A DNA stretch of 57,790 nucleotides from Tubiluchus corallicola (lineage: Eukaryota; Priapulida; Priapulimorpha; Priapulimorphida; Tubiluchidae): positions 1-57,790 of the forward strand of contig JAQGDQ010000668.1 in assembly GCA_030141605.1 (NCBI GenBank), in the 5' to 3' direction. The position numbers and the translations under genes are program-made. The notes under the pieces were generated by a model. The model was given only the letters and a program-made list of their open reading frames with translations, had not been told where the DNA came from and made no database searches. This document shows positions 1-13,000 of this stretch, one piece after another; the first letter of the stretch is position 1, and every line of letters begins with the position of its first letter.

Positions 1-1308
1 TGGGAAGGTGTATGAAATTGCAATAATAACTAGTTGTAATCAGACATTAATATTTGCATAACTGAAGCAAGTTTTTATACTCGAGTAATTTCACTTTACA
101 ATGAAGTGCAAAACAGGACTGGTAATTCTTTGCAGTCTGCAGGAGTTTTTCTCTACCAACTTACGTATGCAATAAGCAGTAAGTTCTACTTAAGGCGGTT
201 ATTTCTTTCTTTTCATTGCATCAGTAATTAGTTTGTTTAAGAGCAGAATTTTTGAAGAAGCTTTTTTCATTGTTATCAAGTGCGACATTTTCTTGTTGTG
301 TTGAGCTACTCCGAGCATGGCATTTGTTTTTATTTATTTATTTATTAAATAAAATGTGTTTCACTAACAACCCACTAGACTACATATGATGTAGATATTT
401 GTTACATAGTGATGTTATTTAGTTAAAAGTAGATATTTTTGCATAGTGATGTTATTTAGTTTTGCATAGTAATGTTATTAATTTTAGTTAAAAGTAGATA
501 TTTTTGCATAGTAATGTAAATAAATAAGTTTATTAGTTTATCACCATTTTTAAAATAGCAAAATACACAACTAAGAGATTTATAAATCTATACAAAATAC
601 AATAATATTACAAAGTGCAAAAGTAATTATTGATTAGTGGTGAAAGGGTGGCGAAAGAACTAAGTTATCGAGGTCAGCCACCCTCTCAGGATTGTTACTG
701 ATATAATCAATTAGTTAATGCGCATGTAGTTTTTTGTACCAGGTAATTAAAAATTATCAGATTTTGCATTTAAGACGAATGAAAATTGAATTATACGAAT
801 GTGTTAGTTTATAATCAAATAATATTCAATAATGGGAAAGAAGAGACCCACGTGACAATCTTTAAATAATAATTTAACCATTATGTATTTAAAATTAATA
901 TTATGAGAACCTACAGCCAAAGGAAGAAAAAAAATGAATTTTTCATTTGTAGCTAGCAAAAGTGGATAAACATGCATGTTTGGTTATGAAAAAAAGAGGT
1001 GAAAGTATCTCAAAATTTTGTTATTTAGTTAAAAGTAGATATTTTGTACAGTGATGTTATTTAGTTAAAAGTAGATATTTTGTACAGTGATGTTATTTAG
1101 TTAAAAGTAGATATTTTTGCATAGTGATGTTATTTAGTTTTGCATAGTAATGTCATTAATTTTAGTTGAAGGTAGATATTTTGACTAATGTTATTAATTT
1201 TAGTTGAAGGTAGATATTTTGAGTAATGTTATTAATTTTAGTTGAAGGTAGATATTTGTTGTCTGTTATACGCAGTGCACATTTATTAAAATCTATTTTT
1301 ATGTTTAG
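1..1308. other. MIOX intron with short diverged direct repeats
   Basis: No coding exon was recognised here, so this is read as part of the MIOX intron preceding the exon at 1309. Two clusters, about 410-525 and 1018-1262, repeat a ~34-60 bp AT-rich motif (TTAGTTAAAAGTAGATATTT followed by a GCATAGTAATGTTATT-like segment). The second cluster contains three tight copies built on TTAGTTGAAGGTAGATATTT. The spacing suggests one old minisatellite later split by unrelated AT-rich sequence. Confidence 0.6.
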
Positions 1309-4300
1309 ATTGGTTTCAACTTACTGGGCTCTTGCACGATTTGGGTAAACTTCTAGCTTGTTATGGCGAACCTCAGGTAATGTTTGTCACTTTCATCTAA
1401 TAGAACATAGGCTTCTTACTAATGATGACATTTTACTAGAAATTTATTAATATTCAGAACATAGTGATACTGATAAGCATTGGCGGCTCGTAGCTAAAGT
1501 TAGTGGGGCTGCTGCTTCAGAAAATTTTTAGCCTTTGTTTTAATGCTGTGTAAAACAAAACAAAAAAGATGTCTAACTTTAATGTTGTGATTGTAATCTT
1601 AAACAAACAAACATACGAAAGTGTATACGTAAACTTGATAAAATCCTAAACAAAAAAATATTTTTTGCTTACCAATAGCCTAAATTGTTGCACTTCATCC
1701 TTGATCCATTCATGGTAAGCACATGATAATCGATAACATACTGCGTGAGTGACAGTACTTTCTCTACCTGAGCTCAGACGTGTGTGGCTGCATGCGCACA
1801 ACAGCCAAACACCGTATTGTTGGTGCACACTGTGCTGGGCTGTGAAGTAAACAATACTACCCACACGTGCTCTGGTTCCGTACAAGCGTAAAGAAAGTAT
1901 TAAAGAATAAACTTATTATATTGAATATTATCTATAACACTGAGTGGAAATAGGGGGTGCTGCAGTGCTACAGTACCTATACATGAGCCACCAGTACTGA
2001 TTACCTGATTTGTAATAATAGTATCACCTCATGGTCATCAACATTCAATGATGCAATTAAAAAAATCTGCCATTTACCTCAAAGTAAGACAAAACTGTTA
2101 AGTAATGATTTTTTTTAATAATTTGATGCATTTTAGTGGGCTGTTGTTGGCGATACATTTCCTGTGGGATGCGCTTTTTCTCCTAGTATTGTGTTTGGTT
2201 GTGAGAGCTTCACAAACAATCCAGACAGCAAGAATAATTCTTACAAGTAAGCACAGCTTCTGATTCTTGTATAGAGATGCTTGTGTTCGAGTGTTAGTCA
2301 AAGTTTTCTACATAAACATATAGAACTTTTTTTTCAAGTTTCGTGCCAGTATAAGAATATGTTTAATTTTATGTGCACAGACTTGGTCTAACGATTTTGT
2401 ATACTGTCATGCAGAATGCATTGTCTACAGTGGCGGTTTTAGGGGGTGGGCCTAAGGGGCCTGGGCCCCGCCCTTGCTCAGTAACTGTTACAACGCACCA
2501 AATTAATATTTTCTCTGAATTATAAGCATTAGAACAATTTGCTAAATCATAAAGGTGTCTTGTATCTGTAAGAATCATATATCACCAGAAAACAGATGAA
2601 AGTTATGTACATCATGTATGCTGTATAGTGTATATTGGTATGTAATTTTGAGTCAAAAGTGAGGAGACACCTGTAGTAAACCAGTGTTATCTACCCTTAA
2701 GTGCCGTTTATCAAACCTCTGGAATGTATTATGCGTTATTGCCTAACATTTTATATTGTTTTCAATGTACCACATTTGTCAGACGTTTGGTACTACGTTT
2801 TAAATTATTACGTTATTTGAATATACGTAGCTTATTTCAAAATGCTGTTTTTTTTTTAATGTAGTGTAATTAAGTCGTGCCGAAATTTTCTCTGTTTGCA
2901 GTTCGCATATAGGCATGTATGAAGAAAACTGTGGCTTAGAAAATGTGCTTATGTCATGGGGACATGACGGTATGTTATCCATAGTTAAAACAGACTTGTG
3001 AAACAGGCATAGTTAAAAATTTGTGAGCTTTAGAGGATCTCGAAGATTTCAGCATACGAAGAGCACCCTTATTGCTGTTTGCCAGGAGGCAATTTTTAAC
3101 ACATTTAAGAATAAGAACTCCATGCAGTGTCAAGCAGATGTTTAACATTTAGAACGGTATATTATTTGCAGTTATACTTTTGTGATTAAAGGAACAATTC
3201 TTAAATTAGTATAATTCAAAACATTTATATTTGTACTTACGCTCTATGTGGTATGGCAGTATTATATGTAATTATTTTGTTGTTGTTATTTCAGCCTGAT
3301 CATTGCTGCAATATCAATAAACCACTTTGATTGATTCAGCAAAAACTTCCATCGTTATTTATGATCAGGCGTTCTAAATGTTAAATATCTGCTTGACACT
3401 GCATGGAGTTCTTGTTGTTAAATGTGTTAAAAATGGCCTCCTGGCAAACAGCAATACGGGTGCTCTTCATATGCTGAAATCTTCGAGATCCTCTAAGCTT
3501 CCGTTTTACACGAGTCTTTGCTCTGCAACCAGTGCCCATGTAAATCGCTCATTTCTGCTGCTGCTCTTAGTACTGCCGTTGTCGTCGTCATCGCCGTTGC
3601 CACCGTCGTCGGATTAATAAACTGAGCCCCTAATTACTGACAAAGGTAAAAATTCATCAATGTATGTATGCTGATGATACAGATACCAACGGCATACTGT
3701 GGACTTAATGCAATTCTTCTTAGATTAACCTTAGCGAAAGTTCTGCTCAAAGTGTTATGGACATTAATGTAATATTAATTGTAATTGTAATTATCTAGTT
3801 ATAATAATCAGCATGCTAAGGTAGTTTTGTGCAGCTTGTTTAAGCGGCTTTTTCTCAGCATTTTTGTTCCTCTTATTTTCTGCATGCATGTACAGTCAAC
3901 CTCGGATACAAGAGACACCTCCGGACAGGAAAAAATTCATCCCTTATATCAGATGTCCCTTGTAGCCCAAGTTGAGTCAGACCGAGGGTGTATCTTTGAC
4001 CTGTACTTTTGCCCATATTTTTATGGATTATTGTTACACATTCAGTGCAAACGGTATGTAGGAAGCTCCTTCGGTGATGTGAGATGTATGTGACCGCGGA
4101 AACCGAGCTGTTCGAAGGCTGAGTTTGTGAGAAATTGAGGTTAAAAATCGATCAATTTCGCTTTGATCATAGGGTCCCTTATATGCGAGGTAATTTACCT
4201 GGGTTTCTGTTCTGAAGATATCGTCCCTTATAACCGAAAGTCCCTTATATCTGAGTACCTTATATACGCAACTTTTTGTAAGGAAAAACGTTACGAAAAA

Positions 4301-6383
4301 TCGGGACCAGTGTTGGTGATCCTTTATAAGCGAGGTTGACCGTAATTCTACTGCTAATTTCAGAATTTCTTCCTTTACCAAAAAAATACTTTTGTGAAAT
4401 GAGTTACAATAACATTTTACAGAGTACATGTACCGAGTTCTGGTGCACAATAAGACGACTCTTCCTGATGAGGGGCTGTATGTTGTACGATTTCATTCTT
4501 TCTACCCATGGCATACGTGTGGAGATTACATGTATCTCTGCAATAATCGTGACACAGAAATGTTGCAGTTGGTAAATGAATTCAAGTAAGTCTTGGTTAA
4601 TTTTACTTGTTGTGAAGTGTTTGAATAGGTACTGCTAAACTTAAAGACGTGTGTAGTACACACTTAAGTTCATTTTTACGTAATTATTATGATTACTTAA
4701 TTATTACATTTTTAATATGATTATTTCAATCAAATTGGTGTCCATTTTTAGCAAAAATGTAATGTATTTTACTTTAAAGTTGTGCCCCAATGAATAAAAA
4801 ATCGTCAAATATGTTTTGGACTATTCTGCACATTTGCATGCTTCTGAAACAGATTCTGTGACAGTGCAGAAAATTCAATGTTAGTGTTTGAATTCTAATC
4901 TTCTAAAATTGCCAGGAAAGTCTAAAAAATCCTTTGAATTCTAATCTTCTAAAATCGCCAGGAAAGTCTAAAAATGCTTTATTCTAATCTTCTAAATCGC
5001 CGGAAAGTCTAAAAAATGCTTTGAATTCTAATCTTCTAAAATCGCCAGGAAAGTCTAAAAAATGCTTTGAATTCTAATCTTCTAAAATCGCCAGGAAAGT
5101 CTAAAAAATGCTTTGAATTCTAATCTTCTAAAATCGCCAGGAAAGTCTAAAAAATACTTTGAATTCTAATCTTCTAAAATCGCCAGGAAAGTCTAAAAAA
5201 TGCTTTGAATTCTAATCTTCTAAAATCGCCAGGAAAGTCTAAAAAATTCTTTGAATTCTAATCTTCTAAAGTTGCCAGGAAAGTCTAAAAATCCTTTGGA
5301 TTCTAATCTTCTAAAATTGCCAGGAAAGTCTAAAAAATCCTTTGAATTCTAATCTTCTAAAGTTGCCAAGAAAGTCTAAAAAATGCTTTGAATTCTAATC
5401 TTCTAAAATTGCCAGGAAAGTCTAAAAAATGCTTTGAATTCTAATCTTCTAAAATCGCCAGGAAAGTCTAAAAAATCCTTTGAATTCTAATCTTCTAAAG
5501 TTGCCAGGAAAGTCTAAAAAGCCTTTGGATTCTAATCTTCTAAAATTGCCAGGAAAGTCTAAAAAATCCTTTGAATTCTAATCTTCTAAAGTTGCCAAGA
5601 AAGTCTAAAAAATGCTTTGAATTCTAATCTTCTAAAATTGCCAGGAAAGTCTAAAAAATGCTTTGAATTCTAATCTTCTAAAGTTGCCAGGAAAGTCTAA
5701 AAAATGCTTTGAATTCTAATCTTCTAAAATTGCCAGGAAAGTCTAAAAAATCCTTTGAATGCTAATCTTCTAAAGTTGCCAAGAAAGTCTAAAAAATGCT
5801 TTGAATTCTAATCTTCTAAAGTTGCCAAGAAAGTCTAAAAAATCCTTTGAATTGTAATCTTCTAAAATTGCCAAGAAAGTCTAAAAAAATCCTTTGAATT
5901 CTAATCTTCTAAAGTTGCCAGAAAAGTCTAAAAAATCCTTTGAATTCTAATCTTCTAAAATTGCCAGGAAAGTCTAAAAAATGCTTTGAATTCTAATCTT
6001 CTAAAATTGCCAGAAAAGTCTAAAAAATCCTTTGAATTCTAATCTTCTAAACTTGCCGGGAAAGTCTAAAAAATCCTTTGAATTCTAATGTTCTAAAATT
6101 GTCAGGAAAGTCTAAAAAATCCTTTGAATTCTAATCTTCTAAAGTTGATCCTTTGAATTCTAATTTTCTAAAATTGCCAGGAAAGTCTAAAAAATCCTTT
6201 GAATTCTAATCTTCTAAAATTGCCAGGATGGTCTAATTTGAACATCTTTGACTTTCAATTTTTGTTTATTTCAGCCAATTTGATTTGTATTCCAAAGCTG
6301 ATGATAAACCAGACATGGAGAAACTAACTCCATACTACCAGATGCTGATTGACAAGTATTGTCCTGGCAAACTAAAATGGTAA
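1309..6383 (+). CDS. MIOX: Inositol oxygenase, 3' five exons (partial gene)
   Basis: Converts myo-inositol to D-glucuronate with O2 at a di-iron centre, in the cytosol; first step of inositol catabolism. Coding exons read as 1309-1376, 2137-2246, 2902-2969, 4423-4585 and 6275-6383 (stop TAA), all with AG/GT borders and compatible phases. Family signatures appear in order: [14 protein letters not shown] (two adjacent metal ligands, H and D, plus the substrate lysine), [20 protein letters not shown] (ligand His), [11 protein letters not shown] (ligand His), FDLYSK (ligand Asp), and the C-terminal end [17 protein letters not shown]. Five of the six di-iron ligands of the family are therefore visible; the first His and the N-terminal ~100 residues must lie left of the window. 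AATAAA lies at about 6829. Introns carry a hAT-like MITE, an inverted duplication, a Tigger-type MITE and a 46-bp minisatellite, yet all five exons are intact. Identity is nearly certain; exon edges are by eye. Confidence 0.95.
1478..1996. mobile_element. Decayed hAT-like MITE in a MIOX intron
   Basis: Imperfect terminal inverted repeats: the left end begins CATTGGCGGCTCGTAG and the reverse complement of the right end begins TACTGGTGGCTCATGT; both are followed by a GCTGC-rich stretch. Flanking 8-bp sequences CTGATAAG (1470-1477) and CTGATTAC (1997-2004) match at 6 of 8 positions, as expected for an aged hAT target-site duplication. No transposase remains. A similar terminus (CAGTGGCGG) occurs at about 2430 without a visible partner. 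Confidence 0.5.
3025..3500. repeat. Inverted duplication with ~130-bp arms
   Basis: The segment 3025-3156 is repeated in inverted orientation at 3370-3500, separated by about 213 bp. Matching blocks include GAGGATCTCGAAGATTTC, GAGCACCC, TTTGCCAGGAGGC, and ACTCCATGCAGTGTCAAGCA against their reverse complements. The arms differ at scattered bases and small indels, so the duplication is not recent. It lies in the MIOX intron between the exons at 2969 and 4423 and could form a long hairpin in the pre-mRNA. No target-site duplication was identified, so whether it is a foldback transposon or a local inversion-duplication is open. Confidence 0.8.
3893..4342 (+). mobile_element. Tigger/pogo-type MITE, family A, copy 1
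   Basis: Begins TA|CAGTCAACCTCGGATA and ends with the inverted repeat CGAGGTTGACCG|TA, giving a TA target-site duplication typical of pogo/Tigger elements. Internally it repeats a 'CCCTTATAT' motif near both ends. It lacks coding capacity. A second copy lies in the opposite orientation at 22101-22569; both share an interior segment around AACCGAGCTGTTCGAAGG. Confidence 0.85.
4889..6235. repeat. 46-bp minisatellite filling the last MIOX intron
   Basis: About 29 tandem units of roughly 46 bp with core GAATTCTAATCTTCTAAAAT, then CGCCAGGAAAGTCTAAAAAA, then TGCTTT or TCCTTT. Two main alleles alternate (ATCGCC or ATTGCC, and AGTTGCC), with a few shortened units near 4981 and 6144. Each unit carries a CTAAT branch-point-like motif followed by CCAG|G, resembling a weak 3' splice site, shortly upstream of the real acceptor at 6274. 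Confidence 0.95.
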
Positions 6384-7864
6384 ATGCTTTGCTTGACTAC
6401 AGCAGATTACAGTGGAAAATCTAAACTGCATTTAAATGCTGAAAAAAATCTTCATTTTAACATACAAAATGCTGATATGTAATTTGTGTAAGTTGACTAT
6501 CTCCTGCCATTTAAATGCAGTTGTGCAAAGCGGACTATTTAAAATGTAAACGATAAATTCATGTGAATGTATTTAAACATATGGCTAGCTCTGCTTTTGT
6601 GATAATTTATATAGTTCAATTCATTGAAGCTGTTAAGACTGTGCCTAAGTTTGCTTTTGCTACTTGTTTTTTTTGTGCTTTAATGCGCTACAATTATAAA
6701 TTTAAATATAAATGTATGTATGCGTTTAAAGGTGAATATTTGTGTAAGATGATTGTTATGCAGTATGATACTTACTGAGAATGTTGATAGAACATGATGC
6801 AACAGCTCGGATTAGGATAAAGTCGACTAATAAACTCTTTCAAGGTCTGTGCCATTGAAACTATCAACAATTTTTTTCATGAGATAAGCAATAATCCATA
6901 ATCATATATACAATACATATCTATATTAGCTTTAATTCTATTTCGATCTGTTGCATCGGTGATATTTAGTGTGGAAATTCATGATCATTTCTATTTTACA
7001 GTAAAATGTATTGTTCTTGTTTGGAATGAGTTGAACGGGTTTATACATGAATTACATTTACTAGTGATGGAATTGTTGACATTAGATGTAAGACTGCAGT
7101 GAGACACCTGGTGGCACTTCAGCAAAAAGGGGCAATAGTTACATGAATGCTATTACGAAGATTTAGTTCTTTGCTTAGTATTAATAATTACATGTTTTTC
7201 TGTGTTTGCATTCTTTCTGTTTGTACTTCTAAGGAATGGTGATAAGATAGTGATAATACCGGTGTTGAAAGAGGCAAAACAGATACCTTTATTTGCACTG
7301 TACTTTTATAATACACTTTGTTACTTACTTGATCTTCTAAACAAAACACATAACTCATTCAGAAGAGAGTTTCTTCTCGTTTTACTTGAAAATGAATGGG
7401 TGGTGAAGGCACACTAATTTGGTTTTGGTAGTTTTCGGTAACAATTATTATAGCTGCACACCGAATTTTTCATTCACCTGTTTTACTAATCTTCGGTTTC
7501 TTACTTTCTTTTTCAGGAATATCTACTTACATACCTTGTATTGCAGCATCACATTGGACAGCGTCTATCTGTCGTCTTAACGACATAATATGCATTCCAT
7601 TACAGGTGACATCTGTGATAATCACATCGTATATTTCAGGTATTTTTATAGGTACGTATGGGCATGAACAATGAACATATTTTAATTGGTTGATTTTCGC
7701 ATCCCAAAAGCGCACAGAGGCTTCAACCCAGTTTATTTTGCAAGGTAGTAATGTTGTCTACTTCTGCTGGGAACTTCAATTGTAAAACAGTTTTATGCAA
7801 ACTATATTGACAGGATTGAAAAACATACCGAGGTTTCCCGTATTTACTAATCCCGATGAAAATA
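6384..7864. other. MIOX 3' flank, no gene seen
   Basis: AT-rich sequence following the MIOX stop codon. An AATAAA at about 6829-6834 is the first plausible polyadenylation signal. Open frames here are short, of low complexity and without splice context or recognisable motifs. Nothing else is supported. Confidence 0.5.
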
Positions 7865-8588
7865 CGGCAAGTCCTTGCTTAACGATGGTAATGCGTTCCA
7901 ACAAAATGCATGTTAAATGAAACCAAAGCTTCCAATAGAAAGTAGTAATGTAAAAGAATAGAGATACGTTCCGTAGGCAAAAACCAATGCTGCTTAATAT
8001 TAAATTAAATGTTTTATGAGTTTCTTTATGGTTTCTACTGATTAATTTTTTTCTGCTTGCTTGAAACCACCAATCTTTCTCACCAATACGTACCTAGTTA
8101 GTGGTTTCTCTTTCATTAAGGTTTAAGCCTAGGCAGCCATTAAACAATAAACCACTGCAGAGCCAAAGCCAAGTGCTGCATGAGGTGACCTTGGAAATTT
8201 TATCATACCAGAGCACTGTATCATTTACTACATCTTCTGGTTGCTATAGGAACAGGTTGCAGGTAGAATTCCCTTGCACAAAGTTTGTTCACAGATGTCT
8301 CTTGATAGAGACGACATCTAGTATAGCAGTCAGCCGAGAAGCAAAAACTTATAATAATTGCACTGTATGTGCTACTAATGCACTTTAAAACTGAACAACG
8401 CAATATGTGCCGTTTTAATGCTTCAAATTAACTGAAAAAGTTGTTGATAAAATGAGAATTGGCTTTCAGCAAAATGAAAAAAAAATGGTCTTGAGACGTG
8501 CGTCGTTAAGTGAAAAAAGGTGTCAAATGTTCAGCGTCATTTAAATGAAACGTCGCTAAACGGGGAGTCGTTAACCGAGGACTTACTG
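7865..8588. mobile_element. Tigger-type MITE, family B
   Basis: The right end read in reverse is TA|CAGTAAGTCCTCGGTTAACG; the left end is a degraded version, TA|CGGCAAGTCCTTGCTTAACG. TA flanks both ends. Subterminal sequence repeats a 'cgttaa/cgctaaa' motif. The open frames inside are not transposase-like, so this is a non-autonomous or heavily decayed copy. Confidence 0.8.
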
Positions 8589-8904
8589 TAATATATTTTT
8601 ATATTCGTCCTTCTCTGTCTTGAAGCCTCTGCGCATTGATTTATTATTGACGACATGTGTCACAACTTGCTTCTAGTTTGCGTATATAGATAAACGATTT
8701 CATTGAAGAATCTTAGGAGTCAGCAGAGTTTTTTATTCCAATTTTAACGATCGTTATTTTTTGGGATGTGAGACTTACTGTTGACTTTGTGAAGGATGAG
8801 AGCGCCAGCTACATTATTGTCGAACTGTAAGAAAATTTCTTTCAGGATATTATGAGCTAACAGTAGCACGTGATTAGTGCAAATCAAGCTGTTAGACGTT
8901 AAAG

Positions 8905-9403
8905 CAGGGGTGTGCAAATTATCTGACTAGCCGGGCCACATTAAACTTTCCTGCAATTCCTGTGGGCCACAGGCAGTTTGATCAAGAAGCCAAGTACATA
9001 AAGGCCTAATAACGTTTTTTTGCATCCGACCTGCGTACATCATTACTACTGCACTCAAGAAACTATTTTAAAACTTATTAAAATTTATATTACAAACCAT
9101 ATATTTCTACTTTCAGGACAGATAGTGGTAATTTCATTACAATGCATATTAGTAATGTGTATCACACAGTCTGTGTAGTACAGTGACATTAAGCTACAAC
9201 CGTCTTGTAAGGGTTAATGGTATCCGATCTAGTAGAAAAAACTACCTGCACTGTCTTTGGGATCGTGGCACGGACTTCAGCTGGATACACTCAATTAATC
9301 GCCCAGGCCGCACTTTCATTAGGTTGACAAATCTGTTCGCGGGCCGCACAAATTCTCTCGGCGGGCCGCAAGTGGCCCGCGGGCCGCAATTTGCACACCC
9401 CTG
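8905..9403 (+). mobile_element. hAT MITE (499 bp) with perfect 8-bp target duplication
   Basis: Terminal inverted repeats CAGGGGTGTGCAAATT and AATTTGCACACCCCTG flank 499 bp. The 8-bp duplication CGTTAAAG is identical at 8897-8904 and 9404-9411. Subterminal GC-rich motifs (GGGCCGCA, GGCCCGCGGGCC) are typical of hAT MITEs. A related copy lies inverted at 26852-27351. The 110-codon open frame overlapping its right half is a by-product of the element. Confidence 0.95.
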
Positions 9404-9785
9404 CGTTAAAGCATCTACCTTTAGTTTTCAGCAGGTAAGATGCTGTTTCTCGACTGACTCCACTTTTAGAGCAGTAGACCTACAGTGGCACATTTGTTGT
9501 GAGCACCTGAAATAAATTGATTGCTCCAGTTTATTACTGATAAATATGTTGAAAGTGTTAAAATCAACCAACTTATGTTTAACCATGCCTTTGCACGTGT
9601 TGATGTTATGCAGTATGTTAGTGTAGACCCATTCCTTTTGTAACATTACCTTAAGCTTGTATGCCCATTGCTACTATTTCTGTTGCTTTTGCTGTATACG
9701 GACTATTCACTTACATTCTGGCTTTTGCTGCTTCGTAGAAAACTTACCTCTTCATTAAATCTTTATTTATCTTTTACATTTTGTC

Positions 9786-10020
9786 TGATAGAAAGTTACA
9801 AACCAGCGCTATGCCCGATAGAAAGTTACAAACCAGCGCTATGCCCGATAGAAAGTTACAAACCAGCGCTATGCCCGATAGAAAGTTACAAACCAGCGCT
9901 ATGCCCGATAGAAAGTTACAAACCAGCGCTATGCCCGATAGAAAGTTACAAACCAACGCTATGCCTGGTAGAAAGTTACAAAACCAACGCTATGCCCGAA
10001 TGAAAGTTACAAACCAATGC
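9786..10020. repeat. 30-bp minisatellite (GATAGAAAGTTACAAACCAG type)
   Basis: About eight head-to-tail copies of a 30-bp unit GATAGAAAGTTACAAACCAG plus CGCTATGCCC; the first five are identical and the last three drift. Because 30 is a multiple of three, both strands are open in several frames (peptide repeats such as DRKLQTSAMP). There is no splice or coding context, so these frames are not treated as genes. Confidence 0.9.
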
Positions 10021-13000
10021 TGTTCTGAATTATTACTAATACTATTGTCAATGCTGTTTTCTTTTTCTCGAAGCATGTACTTGTTTTGTTTAGAAAAGAA
10101 TTACTCTACTGATTTTTCTGTTGCTTTTCATTAAGCATATAATTATTTTGCTTTCTGAACGATTAGTTACTTGTTTGCAAATTTCACTCTCGCTATTTCT
10201 TGAAAAATTGCCTTACTTTATACCCAGTACACATGTTTGCAAAGGCTATTTGACATGGGTGCAAATAATAATTTTATTTTCAGCATTTTCTCAAGCATTC
10301 TGGACCTGCTATAAATGAATTAAGATATTAGATATTAAGAATACTGATAAAACATGTGTTTGCTTGCATAGTAAAATCGTCCATAAGTCGGCAATTAACG
10401 TTTTCTAGTTATTCACACAACCTGAATCTCCATTTCATGAGGATTATTTTGATACCAAGTTCATCGCTCTATGTTATTTCTAAGTTGAGATAATCCACAT
10501 TGAAGTTGAGGTGCAAGCTGCGCACTGAAAAACATAATCTTGAGAAAATCACTGTTAAAGTCAGCCATTGTTTTTTGTCGCGTTTCTACAAAACACTTAG
10601 CAACCGTACGAAAGTGTGGTTGCTGCGGACTTTACAAGAGCAAATTGAAGTTACTTTTAAATACAGTAGATGGCTCTTCCGTCGAAGATCTGGGCTTCAC
10701 GAGCTACAATCGGAGTTAGAAAATACAAGTTTTTTTACAATTGCAGTACTAGTTTTTAAGACAAAAAGTGGCTATGGGGTTATAAAATTAGATATTTGGT
10801 ATTTTTGGAACATTTTCGTGATAATTTGATTCTAGAATATAACAATCCAATCTATTTAGCATTTGTTTTTGTAAAAACGTAATGTAGTTTTAATTATGCT
10901 GACTTGTGGACGGTTTTGGTTTGCGAGCACACGTATATGAAATAAAATAAACCACGTGTGATGGGTTAACTTTACAAACACACATGCCTAGAGTCCTATT
11001 ACTTGCATAGAGGTTATCATTTGCTGCTCAGGAATAAGAATTGTCATATTTTAATTGAAGATTAACTAAAAACTTCTCAAACTACTTAAGAAAACACTTT
11101 CAGCTTTATGTGCTACACAAATTGTCTTGAGGGGATTGTGGAAGGATGAATCAACATTTTTCTGAGTTTTTTTTTATTAAAAGAAGTGTTTTCCAGTGTC
11201 ACTTTTTGAAAATCAAGACAGTCGTTTACTGTACAATATGTATAGCTATTGTAGTTGCTTACTGTGATAAGTTATTATGCTGCATGTTTTGTCTCTTGCT
11301 GGGTAACAAAAAAATTTATCTTGATGAAAATGCCAAGAGCAGTGTAAATGCATACTATGTAATGGAAAAATATAATTATTATTATTATGTGAAGTAATGT
11401 TTTCTTGGTTTGTATTTTTTTGTAGTATATATTATTTTAATATTAGTCATACTAACATAATTAGCAATAGTTAAAATAGCAAGCTATATTCTAAACTCCA
11501 CATTCCCATAATAATAGACATTATAGTATCGAAATATAGCTAAGCCTACGACTTCAAGGGAAGAATGGCGAAAATCTAATTGGGCTAGTTTTCAAGCCAT
11601 CCGCTTTTGTAGAAAAACCTGTAACCATGTATAGTTATGTAAAAAAACGATTGGAATCGCACTGAAGTTTTTTCGTCAGTCCTCACTATATGTCCTTTAC
11701 GTCTATTGTACACGTTGGACAGGCAGAACTAAAATCATCAAAGGCGTTTTACTTTTATTTATTATAGCAACTAGCAACATGGGAAACTCTCGCACTCGGT
11801 AAACTCATTCGGAAACGCGCGGAAAGCTTACTGGTGTTTCTTGTTGTCTTTATTGAAAGAGCAATATTAACTGGGAAGAAATTAAGTTTTAACGCAAGAC
11901 TTCGATTATCCGATACTTAAGTGAGACACATCTTTTAAGAATACCGAGTGAAACACTAGTATTGTGGCGTTATTAAATTGCCTTAAGGGAAGCCCTACAA
12001 TTTTGCGAAAAAACCACCTGGCAAACCAAAAACGGCTTCAACAAAGAAGATAGATAAAGATGTTCAGCAACTTTATCTTTCTTTAGGAGTAGAAGAACTT
12101 AACGCTGTTAGCTGCAGATAGGAGTGGGTGCAGTACTCTAATAAATGTTATTGTCCCAATGTCTACAATACATGAAATGAGAGAGTCTGAAGAAAGAAAA
12201 ATAGTTGAACAGTCAGCTGGTGATTTTTTTAGATAAATCTGTGTTCTGTGAGAAGTAAGTGTTCATTTACTCATCGACATTTTGATAACTTTTATTAGAG
12301 CTGCACGTATACGAGTTAGGATGACTCGAGAAATTCAAAAGTGACTCGACAGGTTAGCCTATTTGCTGTTGGCACGGTGCAGTACCACGGCACGAAAGTG
12401 AGACACTTCTTGTTATGTCGAACACAGAAACGAAGCTTTTAAACAAGAATATAGTAAAAACTTCAAAAAATATATACAGCAATCAGTGTTGTAAACTTAG
12501 TTGGGTCATGATGATTGTACCTCATGAAATGTATTCTTAACCTTATTAAAACCATGGGAGTATGGGAAAAATAGCACTTCAATAGAAACCTATGTAGTGA
12601 ACATAATACCAAATAAAATTAAATGGGTCATCTGAACTGCAAAGTCTGCATGAACAGCCTGGCAAATCCAGAAATCTTTGTAATGCAAATAGAAAACAGA
12701 AATCAATAATTGCTGGAAATGAATGATATATAAAACTCGTAACTTGATCACACGATTCCCCTTAATTTCATCTAATATTTTGTTACATCTGACTTCATTA
12801 TAATAAATTTGAAAGTTTTATATGTTAAAGAATTAGCTATTTTTGCTGATGTTTGCTTGCTCCCCAAATTTCTCCCCACTAAAAAACCAACTTACATCTG
12901 TAATCAGCTAAATTTCAACTGTAATATGATTTTTCGAATTACTAGACAGTCAAATTTACTTTTTATTCTTACTGCAAAATCTAATTCTGGCAAATATAAC

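Noticed and set aside
4889-6235. CRISPR-like array
   Set aside because: Units are directly adjacent with no unique spacers, in a eukaryotic intron; it is a minisatellite. The same holds for the arrays at 22720 and 53814.
9183-9515. 110-codon frame over the hAT MITE at 8905-9403
   Set aside because: The same frame reappears in the second copy at 26827-27051 simply because the MITE is repeated; it has no transposase motif and runs through the terminal repeat.
9781-10134. Repeat protein of the DRKLQTSAMP type
   Set aside because: Product of a 30-bp minisatellite that is open in two plus frames and one minus frame; no homologous domain or exon signals.
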